Positions 33,106 through 40,870 of a stretch of 64,000 nt of DNA are shown here, piece by piece; the first letter of the stretch is position 1; each line of letters starts with the position of its first letter. The translations under genes and the position numbers were made by a program. Origin of the DNA: Bacteroidales bacterium (GTDB lineage: Bacteria > Bacteroidota > Bacteroidia > Bacteroidales > P3). The stretch covers positions 1 through 64,000 of the forward strand of contig JAFTBM010000022.1 of NCBI GenBank assembly GCA_017455205.1, in the 5' to 3' direction. Under the pieces are notes generated by a model. It was given only the letters and a program-made list of their open reading frames with translations. It did no database searches and was not told the DNA's origin.

Positions 33106-34451
33106 AGGCTGTAGCCAGTATAGTTTTGCGGCGTGATGGTCTTCAGCCGCTGCTTCACTTCGGGCGACACCTCCAGTGCATCCACAAACGAGGCAATCGT
33201 CTCTGCCGTGACCTTCTCGTTGGTGCGGGTCAGTTGCTTCAAGGTCTCGTAAGGATTGGGATAACCTTCGGCTCGCAGGATGGTCTGCAATGCCTCGGCC
33301 ACCACCGCCCAGTTGTTCTCCAAATCCCTTTGCAATGCCTGCTCGTTGAGCAGCAGTTTCCCCAAACCTTTTTCGAGCGAGGCAAGGGCAATTATTGTGT
33401 GGGCAATCGGCACCCCGATGTTGCGGCTCACCGTCGAATCGGTCAGATCCCGCTGCATACGACTGATGGGCAGCTTGTGGCTCAAATGCTCAAACAGAGC
33501 CACTGCCAATCCGAGGTTGCCCTCGGCATTCTCGAAGTCTATGGGATTGACCTTATGGGGCATAGCCGACGACCCTACCTCGCCCGCCTTGATGCGCTGC
33601 TTGAAGTATTCCATCGAGACGTAGGTCCACACATCGCGGCAGAGGTCAATCAGCACCACCGCTATGCGCTTGCACCCGTCGAACCACGCCGCCATCATGT
33701 CGTAGTTCTCTATCTGCGTGGTCAGCTGCTGGCGTTCCAAGCCAAGCCTCTGATCCACAAATTCATTGCCAAACTCGCGCCAGTCAACCTCGGGGAAAGC
33801 CACCTTGTGGGCATTGAAATTGCCTGTGGCTCCTCCAAACTTGGCCGTGAACGGCAAGCGTTCCAACTCTTCAATTTGCCTTTTTAGCCTGTAGGCAAAC
33901 ACCCCCCATTCCTTGCCCAGTGTGGTGGGCGAGGCAGGCTGACCATGCGTATGAGCCAGCATGGGGATGGCTTTCCACTCCTCGGCACGCTCCTCTATCA
34001 TCAACAGCACACGCCGATAGGCTGGCAGCAGCACCTCCCTCGCGCAATCACGCATTGAGAGCGGCACACTCGTATTGTTGATGTCCTGCGAGGTGAGTCC
34101 AAAGTGCACGTACTCTTTCACGCTGCCCAATCCCATAGCATCCAACTTCCCTTTCAAGAAGTACTCCACGGCTTTCACATCGTGGTTGGTGGTCTTCTCG
34201 GTCTCTTTGATGGCCTCTGCATCGCTTTGCGAGAACTGCTGGTAGATTGCCCTCAATTCTGCAGCCCGCGCCACCACATCGGCCAGCTGGGGCCTTGCCC
34301 CACACAGCCTTTCGGCCAAGGCTATAAGATACTCCACCTCCACCTGCACCCTATACTTCATCAGTGCTCCTTCCGAAAAATATCTTGCCAGCGGCTCACA
34401 CTTGGCACGATAGCGACCATCGATAGGCGACACAGCATCAAGACTGTTCAT
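33102..34451 (-). CDS. purB: Adenylosuccinate lyase
   Basis: 449 residues from MNSLDAVSPIDGRY, the usual start of the long PurB class. Motifs: TTNHDVKAVEYFLK, LTSQDINNTS, MLAHTHGQPASPTT and the signature GSSAMPHKVNPIDFENAEGN with the catalytic Ser. It cleaves succinyl groups twice in purine synthesis. An ATG five codons earlier (34466) is possible. Head of the minus-strand operon; no exact TAnnTTTG is seen upstream. Confidence 0.95.
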   Translation of the reverse strand: MNSLDAVSPIDGRYRAKCEPLARYFSEGALMKYRVQVEVEYLIALAERLCGARPQLADVVARAAELRAIYQQFSQSDAEAIKETEKTTNHDVKAVEYFLKGKLDAMGLGSVKEYVHFGLTSQDINNTSVPLSMRDCAREVLLPAYRRVLLMIEERAEEWKAIPMLAHTHGQPASPTTLGKEWGVFAYRLKRQIEELERLPFTAKFGGATGNFNAHKVAFPEVDWREFGNEFVDQRLGLERQQLTTQIENYDMMAAWFDGCKRIAVVLIDLCRDVWTYVSMEYFKQRIKAGEVGSSAMPHKVNPIDFENAEGNLGLAVALFEHLSHKLPISRMQRDLTDSTVSRNIGVPIAHTIIALASLEKGLGKLLLNEQALQRDLENNWAVVAEALQTILRAEGYPNPYETLKQLTRTNEKVTAETIASFVDALEVSPEVKQRLKTITPQNYTGYSL

Positions 34452-34597
34452 ATTCCTTTTCCTCAATTATGTTCACCCCTCATAACGCACCCTTGCCGTC
34501 TATATTGTATCCGCCTGCTCCTAATTTTCCATTTGCCACGTGCAATAATGCATCTGCCACCGCGTTATAAAGGCACATCATCCAACAAGGAGCCATT

Positions 34598-35776
34598 ATG
34601 GAGCTGTCTGGTTATTTCGAACCTATCGACCCCCGCGTTGTAGACTATGAGCCACAACCTTTCCACGCCGCATTGGGGGAACAAATCAGCGTCTACGCAC
34701 CTGGGCAGCCCTTCCCCAACCCCGAGGAAGCCTCAATAGTGCTGCTGGGCGTTGCCGAAGACCGTCGCAGCCTCTACAACCGCGGCTGCGCCATCGCCCC
34801 AGACCACATCCGCCACTATCTCTACCGCCTTGCCCCTCCCCACCCCGACACCCGCATCGCCGACCTCGGCAACCTCGCCCCCGGTGCCACTCCCGAGGAT
34901 ACCTATGCCGCCGTGGCCGAAGTGGCAGGCCACCTGCTCTCCCGGGGCTGCACCCTCCTCCTGCTCGGCGGCAGCGACGACCTCGTCTTCCCCCTCTACA
35001 AAGCCTACGCCTCCACCTCCAGCATCATCAATATCTGCTCCGTTGACTCTCGCTTCAACCTCGACGGCGGCGACACCATCAACAGCGAAAACTACCTCCA
35101 GCACATCATCCTCCAGCAACCCAACTACCTCTTCGACTATATGAACCTCGGCTACCAGTCCTACTTCGTCGGCCAAGAGATGACCCGCCTGATGGAAGAA
35201 CTCAAGTTCACCACCCACCGCGTGGGCGAAATCCAACCCGACTTGGAACGCTCCGAGCCTATTGTCCGCTACGCCGACCTGGTGGCTGTCGACGTCAGTG
35301 CCCTGCGCCAAAGCGATGCCCCAGCCAACGCCAACCCCTCGCCCCACGGCTTCTATGGCGAACAACTCTGCCAAATCGCACGCTATGCCGGCATGAGCGA
35401 CAAGACCTCCTGCTTCGGCCTCTTCGAACTCAACCCTGCCCACGACCGCAGCGGACAGACCGCCCACCTCTACGCCCACGCAGCTTGGTTCTTCATCGAA
35501 GGCTATCACTACCGCCTGGGCGACTTCCCCCGCCCCGACTCCCCGCAATACAAGCGCTTCACCGTACCCCTCGAAGGCCATGGTTTGGACATCATCTTCT
35601 ACAAAAGCCTCCGCACCGACCGCTGGTGGATGGAAGTGCCCTGCCAAGCCCCTCCCTCCAACGCCCGCTACCAGCGCCACTCCCTCATCCCCTGCAACTA
35701 TAGCGACTACCAGCAAGCCCTCGAAAACGATATTCCCGAACTCTGGTGGCACTACTACAACCGCTTCAACGGCTAA
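34598..35776 (+). CDS. Arginase/formimidoylglutamase-family protein with degenerate metal site
   Basis: 392 residues with the ureohydrolase fold order: VLLGVAEDRRSLYNRGCA, LLLLGGSDDLVFPLYKAY, INICSVDSRFNLD, LVAVDVSALRQSDAP, CFGLFELNP, then a family-specific end (FYKSLRTDRWWMEVP). Compared with arginase, GGDHS is GGSDD, DAHxD is DSRFN and SxDxD is AVDVS, so most Mn ligands are gone. In this phylum such proteins are often annotated formimidoylglutamase; catalysis is doubtful. An AAGGAG stretch precedes the ATG. The downstream genes (lptE) match a known Bacteroidota neighbourhood. Confidence 0.75.
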   Translation: MELSGYFEPIDPRVVDYEPQPFHAALGEQISVYAPGQPFPNPEEASIVLLGVAEDRRSLYNRGCAIAPDHIRHYLYRLAPPHPDTRIADLGNLAPGATPEDTYAAVAEVAGHLLSRGCTLLLLGGSDDLVFPLYKAYASTSSIINICSVDSRFNLDGGDTINSENYLQHIILQQPNYLFDYMNLGYQSYFVGQEMTRLMEELKFTTHRVGEIQPDLERSEPIVRYADLVAVDVSALRQSDAPANANPSPHGFYGEQLCQIARYAGMSDKTSCFGLFELNPAHDRSGQTAHLYAHAAWFFIEGYHYRLGDFPRPDSPQYKRFTVPLEGHGLDIIFYKSLRTDRWWMEVPCQAPPSNARYQRHSLIPCNYSDYQQALENDIPELWWHYYNRFNG

Positions 35777-35812
35777 CCCCTCCCCTCCGCATTCACAACA
35801 ACCCTCTCAAAT

Positions 35813-35983
35813 ATGGACCTCGCATTCAAAGAAAAAATCGACAGCCTCATCGGCGAAGTATCGGCACTGACCGACCTTATGACCAAAATCTCCGTCCTCA
35901 ACTACATCCAGCAAGAGGCTGGCTTCCTGCTTTGGCAGCTCGAAGACGAACAGCGCATCGACGAGGACTCGCGCGACTACTAA
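35813..35983 (+). CDS. Small acidic helical protein, unknown function
   Basis: 56 residues from ATG 35813 to TAA 35983: starts MDLAFKEKIDSLIGEV and ends EDEQRIDEDSRDY. Predicted as one or two amphipathic helices with a very acidic tail; no signal peptide or motif. It fits exactly between the arginase-like gene (36 bp before) and lptE (13 bp after) on the same strand, and its composition matches its neighbours, which supports it being real. Not recognised. Confidence 0.6.
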   Translation: MDLAFKEKIDSLIGEVSALTDLMTKISVLNYIQQEAGFLLWQLEDEQRIDEDSRDY

Positions 35984-35996
35984 TCCCCGCCGCTCT

Positions 35997-36494
35997 ATGA
36001 AACGCCTGCTCCTCCTCTTGCCATGGGTGCTGCTCGGCGGCTGCTCCGGCGGCTACTCCTTCACCGGTGCCTCCATACCCGTAGGGGCAAAAACCATCTC
36101 CGTAGCCACCTTCCCCAACTATGCAGCCACCGTCAACCCACAGCTCAGCCAAAAACTGACCGACGAGCTCATGCGGATGTTCTCCTCGCAGACCCCACTC
36201 ATCGTTACCACCAGCGAGGGCGACCTGCAGGTCGGCGGCGAAATCACCGCCTACGACACCCGTGCCTCCTCCCTCTCCAGCAGCGACGAAGTCTCCATGA
36301 ACCGACTGACCATCACCATCAAAGTCAAGTTCGTCAATTCCCTCGACCCCGAAGCCGACTTCGAGCAGCAGTTCTCGCGCTACCGCGACTATGCCGCCTC
36401 GCAGGACTTCTCCACCGTCGAATCCTCCCTCATGGAAGAAATCGTTACCGAACTATGCGAGGACATCTTCAACAAGGCCGTCGTCAACTGGTAG
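35997..36494 (+). CDS. lptE: LptE family LPS-assembly lipoprotein
   Basis: 165 residues. Lipoprotein signal MKRLLLLLPWVLLGGC, then YSFTGASIPVGAKTISVATFPNYAATVNPQLSQKLTDELMRMF, the standard opening of Bacteroidota LptE, followed by strands and a terminal helix (LMEEIVTELCEDIFNKAVVNW). LptE plugs the LptD barrel that inserts lipopolysaccharide in the outer membrane. The next gene probably starts inside it. Confidence 0.87.
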   Translation: MKRLLLLLPWVLLGGCSGGYSFTGASIPVGAKTISVATFPNYAATVNPQLSQKLTDELMRMFSSQTPLIVTTSEGDLQVGGEITAYDTRASSLSSSDEVSMNRLTITIKVKFVNSLDPEADFEQQFSRYRDYAASQDFSTVESSLMEEIVTELCEDIFNKAVVNW

Positions 36495-38233
36495 CCCCAC
36501 TGCTCTCGCTCTTCGCCACCACCCTCTACCTCCTCACCCTCGACCGCTCGGCCAGCTGGTGGGATTGTGGCGAATTCATCGCCGTCAGCCACCTCCTCCA
36601 AGTAGGCCACCCACCCGGTGCACCGCTCTACCAGCTCCTCGCCCACCTCTGCTCACTCCTCGCCTTTGGCAACCCCCTCCTCGTCGCCCCCCTATGCAAC
36701 GCCCTCTCCGCCCTCTGCGGCGGCCTCACCGTCGGCCTACTCTACCTCACAGCCACCGAGCTCGGAGCCAGCCGCCGCGGTGCCCTCATCGGTGCCCTCT
36801 GCTACCTCTTCTGCGACACCGCCTGGTTCTCCGCCGTCGAAAGCGAAGTCTACGCCCTCGCCATGCTCTTCTGCTCCCTCGACCTATGGCTAACCCTTCG
36901 CTACCGCCGCACCCGCAACCCACGCCTGCTCCCCCTCCTCACGCTGCTCCTCGGCCTCGGCCTCTGCGTCCACCTAATGACCCTCCTTATCCTCCCAGCC
37001 ATTCTCCTCATCCTCGGGCGCGAAGCCGCAAGCCACCACGCCACTCCCCGTCTGCTCCGCCTCGCACCGATGCTTGCCCTCTTCTTCCTCCTCGGCACCA
37101 CCCCCTACCTCATCATCCCCATCCGCGCAGCCGCCCACCCGCCCATCAACGAAGGCAACCCCGCCACCGCCCACGACTTTGCTGCCTACCTCCACCGCGA
37201 CCAATACACCAAAGCCCCGCTCTACCCCCGCCTCTGGCGCGAACGCGACAGCCTCAACACCCGCTACTGGACTGGCGGCCATAGTGGCCTCCTCGGCAAT
37301 GCCCGCTACTTCATCACCTACCAAGCAGGCTACATGTATGCCCGCTACCTGATGTACAACTTCATCGGGCGCGAAAACCTGGCCTACAACCCTAACGCCA
37401 AACAAGTCCCAATTCTCAACTCCCAATTCTCAATCTTCATCCTCCCCTTCCTCCTCGGCCTCTACGGCCTACTGCTCCACCGACGCCACCGACGAGCCGA
37501 CTACTGGGTCGTCATGCTGCTCTTCCTCTTCGGCGGCATCCTCCTCGGCATCTACCTCAACCACCCCTGCTACGAGCCCCGCGAACGCGACTACGCCTAC
37601 ATCCTCTCCTTCTACGCCTTCGCCCTCTGGATAGGCATCGGCGCCTCTCGCCTCATGGCCACCGCCCAACGCTGGCGTGCCACCCGTCGGCTCGCCTCCA
37701 CCGCACTCTTCCTCCTCACCCTCGCCGCACCACTCACCCTCGCCGCAGGCAACTTCGGCGACCACAACCGCAGCCGATGCCACTCCGTCCACGACATCGC
37801 CCTCAACCACCTCCAATCCTGCGACCACGGCGCACTCCTCCTCACTCTCGGCGACAACGACACCTTCCCCCTCTGGTACCTTCAGCAAGTCGAACACCGA
37901 CGCCCCGACATCACCATCCTCAACATCAACCTCGAAGGCTACCTCCCCACCCTTCAGGCCGCAAGCCTTGCCCTCGCCTCCCGCCCAGTCTACGTCAGCC
38001 ACTACTTCCACGAGCGCTACCCCACCTTCCTTTCCCTCCCCCAGCGCTGCGAAGGCTACTGCTGGAGGCTGCTCCCCCCCGACGAAGACCCCACCTCCCT
38101 GCTCCCTCTCCAACGCCACGTGGCCGACTCCATCCGATGGCACATCACCCCAGGTGAATACCTCGACCCCGTCTCCCGCTCCTTCCTCCGCATCTGGGAA
38201 GAAAACACAACTCTTCCCCCCAAAGCCCTCTGA
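36455..38233 (+). CDS. DUF2723 (TMEM260-like) membrane glycosyltransferase, short form
   Basis: 592 residues, about ten membrane helices. Start region TLYLLTLDRSASWWDCGEFIAVSHLLQVGHPPGAP is diagnostic of DUF2723, with the WDCGEF acid pair proposed as catalytic in protein O-mannosyltransferase-like enzymes; later PREGDY-like PRERDYAYILSFYAFALWIG and TLGDNDTFPLWYLQ are present. Family members in this phylum often run much longer with a C-terminal soluble part, which is reduced here. The ATG at 36455 overlaps lptE by 40 bp; a later CTG start is possible. An ILNSQFSI insertion at about residues 319-327 comes from a dispersed repeat. Confidence 0.8.
   Translation: MRGHLQQGRRQLVAPLLSLFATTLYLLTLDRSASWWDCGEFIAVSHLLQVGHPPGAPLYQLLAHLCSLLAFGNPLLVAPLCNALSALCGGLTVGLLYLTATELGASRRGALIGALCYLFCDTAWFSAVESEVYALAMLFCSLDLWLTLRYRRTRNPRLLPLLTLLLGLGLCVHLMTLLILPAILLILGREAASHHATPRLLRLAPMLALFFLLGTTPYLIIPIRAAAHPPINEGNPATAHDFAAYLHRDQYTKAPLYPRLWRERDSLNTRYWTGGHSGLLGNARYFITYQAGYMYARYLMYNFIGRENLAYNPNAKQVPILNSQFSIFILPFLLGLYGLLLHRRHRRADYWVVMLLFLFGGILLGIYLNHPCYEPRERDYAYILSFYAFALWIGIGASRLMATAQRWRATRRLASTALFLLTLAAPLTLAAGNFGDHNRSRCHSVHDIALNHLQSCDHGALLLTLGDNDTFPLWYLQQVEHRRPDITILNINLEGYLPTLQAASLALASRPVYVSHYFHERYPTFLSLPQRCEGYCWRLLPPDEDPTSLLPLQRHVADSIRWHITPGEYLDPVSRSFLRIWEENTTLPPKAL
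37411..37434. repeat. AATTCTCAA-type dispersed repeat inside the DUF2723 gene
   Basis: AATTCTCAACTCCCAATTCT and a following CAAT encode ILNSQFSI in frame. The same AATTCTCAATTCT motif flanks the class II arrays at 25511-25545 (minus) and 51830-51856. It is AT-rich inside a GC-rich gene. Confidence 0.65.
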
Positions 38234-38422
38234 CCATCCCAGCGCATAGTTTTACTCCATCCAGCGGTGCAGTCCACTCACCCACCGCTGCAGTCCGCCG
38301 CAGCCACGTCCGCTCTGTCCATATTGAAGAAAATACACTACAAATTCCTGACTAACAGAAGATTACATTACATTTTGCGGTTTTCTTTGCAACTTGCTGT
38401 ATGTTAGCACTTTCATAGGCAG

Positions 38423-38502
38423 TTCTTCAATAGTTCTTCAATAGTTCTTCAATCGATGTTCAATAATTATTGAAGAACGATTGAAGAACGATTGAAGAAC
38501 GA
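38423..38502. repeat. 11-bp-unit inverted tandem array, class I copy 2
   Basis: Left arm TTCTTCAATAG twice, TTCTTCAATCG and ATGTTCAATAA (38423-38466), centre TTA, right arm TTGAAGAACGA three times (38470-38502), then TTGGTGA. This is the same order and nearly the same sequence as copy 1 at 5171. It lies in the 472-bp gap between DUF2723 and the S46 peptidase, about 150 bp before the latter's promoter. The gap also holds a small AGCGGT/ACCGCT hairpin near 38263-38287 and no credible gene. Confidence 0.9.
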
Positions 38503-38650
38503 TTGGTGAAAACACCTCGCGAAACTACACCTACACACCACTACTGGCAGTCTGCTTTCCACCGCAGCAATCTGAAGTGTTGTGAGGGCAGAAGCAGGCC
38601 ACAATGGGGATTTTTTTGAAGATGCGACCCTCGGTTTTGGAAAAAAAGTG

Positions 38651-38658
38651 TAAATTTG
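38651..38658 (+). promoter_or_regulatory. -7 box TAAATTTG of the S46 peptidase gene
   Basis: Exact TAnnTTTG, 47 bp before the ATG at 38706. No TTG at canonical spacing, so strength is uncertain. Confidence 0.6.
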
Positions 38659-38705
38659 CAACCTGCATTCAACGCTACGAATAACCAATAATAAAAGATA
38701 AAGCA

Positions 38706-40865
38706 ATGAAAATACGCGCACTACTGGCAATGGTAGCACTATCGCTGCTGATGCCGACAATGGCTTGGGCCGACGAGGGCATGTGGTTGCTCTCGCTGGT
38801 GGGAAAGAACTACAACGACATGCAGCGGGCAGGCTTCAAGCTGATGCCCGAGGATGTGTATAGCATCAATCAGGGATGCCTGAAAGATGCCATCGTGGGG
38901 CTTGGCAATGCTGGGAGCCCGTTTTGGCACTTCTGCACAGGCGAAATCATCTCTACGCAAGGGCTGGTCAGCACCAACCACCACTGCGGCTACGGGCAGT
39001 TGCAGAAGCATTCGACCGTGGAGCACGACTACCTGCGCGATGGCTTTTGGGCCTACTCGAAAGACCAGGAACTTCCCAATCCGGGGCTGACGGCTTCGAT
39101 CCTGGTGCGCATGGAGGATGTTACCGACCAAGTGAAGGCCACCCTCAACGACGACATGAGCGAGGCCGACCGCGAGGCGGCCATCAAGCAGGTGGGCGAA
39201 GAGATAGCCAGCAAGGCCGTGGAGGGAACGCAATATGATGCCAAGGTAATACCGATGTTCAACGGCAACCAGTTCTTCCTTTTTGTGCACATCATCTACA
39301 AGGATGTGCGCTTGGTGGGAGCGCCGCCCTCGTCGATGGGTAAATTCGGTGGCGACACCGACAACTGGTCGTGGCCTCGCCACACGTGCGACTTTTCCAT
39401 GTTCCGCATCTACACTGCTCCCGATGGCAGTCCAGCCGAATACAGCGAGGACAACGTGCCGCTGGTGCCGAAGTACCACCTGCGCGTCAGTGCTGGCGAG
39501 CTGAACGACGGCGATTATGCCATGGTGATGGGGTTCCCCGGGTCGACCGACCGCTTCTTGACCAGCTACGGCTTGGAGGAAACTATCGACATCACCAATA
39601 AGCTTCGCCACGAGATACGGACTGTGAAAATCAACATCCTGCGTGAGCGGATGGCCGCCGACCAGGCCACGCGTATCAAGTACGCCTCCAAGTATGCCAG
39701 CTGCTCCAACTACTGGAAATACAGCGGCGAGCAAAACAAGGCTTTGGTGGCACTCAACACTATGGGCGTCAAGCAAGACATAGAGCGCGAATATACCGAC
39801 TGGGCACGGGGACATGCACCGAAATACAGCCGTGCGCTGGAACTCATCAAGGAGGGTTATGCCGCTCGGCGCGAGAGCCAAAGCGCGATGATGTACGTGC
39901 TGGAAGGCCTACTGACAGGTCCCGAGGCGCTGCTCTTCTCCTGCCGACTGGGCAACAGCTTCCTGCGCACTATGGGCGATGCCAAGGATGACGACCTCTC
40001 GCGCTTCGAGGGCTACGCTGCCAACTACTTCAAGGACTACGACGCGGAGGTCGACCGTCAGCTGGCAGCGGCACTATTCGCCTACGTCTACGAGCATATC
40101 AACCCGATGCAATGCCCCGCATTCCTGCGCGAGGCTCACAAAAAGTATAAAGGCAACTGGGATAAATACGTGGCCGAGCTTTACGGCAAAAGCATATTTG
40201 CCAGCGAAGAGGCACTGACCAAATTCATGCAGAAGCCGAATCGAAAACAGGTGGAACGCGACCCCCTGTTCAAGGCGGGGAGCGCGGCCATGGAGGCTTA
40301 TCAAGCACTCTATAAAGCCACCCCACAGGCCACGAGAGACAACCTCGAGCGCGGCATACGCGACTTCACCGACGGCATCCTGCAAATCAACGCAGGTCAG
40401 AAGTTCCTGGCTCCCGATGCCAACTCAACCATCCGCTTCACCTATGGCAACGTGAAGAGCTACGACCCGCGCGACGGCGTAACCTACAAGCACTACACCA
40501 CAATGAAAGGTGTCATCGAAAAAGAAGACTCCACGAGCACAGAGTTCTACGTACCCGACCGCTTGAAGAGGCTCTACGCCGATGGACGTTTCGGCTCCTA
40601 TGCCGACAAGAACGGCCAGCTGCCCACCTGCTTCATCACCAACAACGACATCACGGGTGGCAATAGTGGCTCGCCCGTCATCAACGCCAACGGCCACCTC
40701 ATCGGCTTGGCATTCGACGGCAACGGCGAGGCCATGAGCGGCGACATCGACTTCGAGGAGAACCTGCAACGCTGCATCTGCCTCGACAGCCGCTACATGC
40801 TTTGGGTGATCGACGTCTATGCCGGTGCCCACAACCTAATCGAGGAAATCGACATTGTGAGGTAG
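38706..40865 (+). CDS. S46 family dipeptidyl-peptidase, DPP7-type
   Basis: 719 residues with a signal peptide (ALLAMVALSLLMPTMAWA). The chymotrypsin-like triad is visible: His in TNHHCGYG (92/93), Asp229 in RHTCDFSMFR and Ser654 in GGNSGSPV. The residue 18 after the Ser, which sets P1 preference, is Gly (FDGN, residue 672) as in DPP7 and not Arg as in DPP11, so broad hydrophobic P1 cleavage is expected. These periplasmic enzymes supply dipeptides to amino-acid-fermenting Bacteroidota. Five bases separate its stop from rpoN. Confidence 0.92.
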   Translation: MKIRALLAMVALSLLMPTMAWADEGMWLLSLVGKNYNDMQRAGFKLMPEDVYSINQGCLKDAIVGLGNAGSPFWHFCTGEIISTQGLVSTNHHCGYGQLQKHSTVEHDYLRDGFWAYSKDQELPNPGLTASILVRMEDVTDQVKATLNDDMSEADREAAIKQVGEEIASKAVEGTQYDAKVIPMFNGNQFFLFVHIIYKDVRLVGAPPSSMGKFGGDTDNWSWPRHTCDFSMFRIYTAPDGSPAEYSEDNVPLVPKYHLRVSAGELNDGDYAMVMGFPGSTDRFLTSYGLEETIDITNKLRHEIRTVKINILRERMAADQATRIKYASKYASCSNYWKYSGEQNKALVALNTMGVKQDIEREYTDWARGHAPKYSRALELIKEGYAARRESQSAMMYVLEGLLTGPEALLFSCRLGNSFLRTMGDAKDDDLSRFEGYAANYFKDYDAEVDRQLAAALFAYVYEHINPMQCPAFLREAHKKYKGNWDKYVAELYGKSIFASEEALTKFMQKPNRKQVERDPLFKAGSAAMEAYQALYKATPQATRDNLERGIRDFTDGILQINAGQKFLAPDANSTIRFTYGNVKSYDPRDGVTYKHYTTMKGVIEKEDSTSTEFYVPDRLKRLYADGRFGSYADKNGQLPTCFITNNDITGGNSGSPVINANGHLIGLAFDGNGEAMSGDIDFEENLQRCICLDSRYMLWVIDVYAGAHNLIEEIDIVR

Positions 40866-40870
40866 GTGCG

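Noticed and set aside
34733..35752. 339-codon minus-strand frame opposite the arginase-like gene
   Set aside because: Val/Gly/Glu-rich shadow of a gene with clear family motifs.
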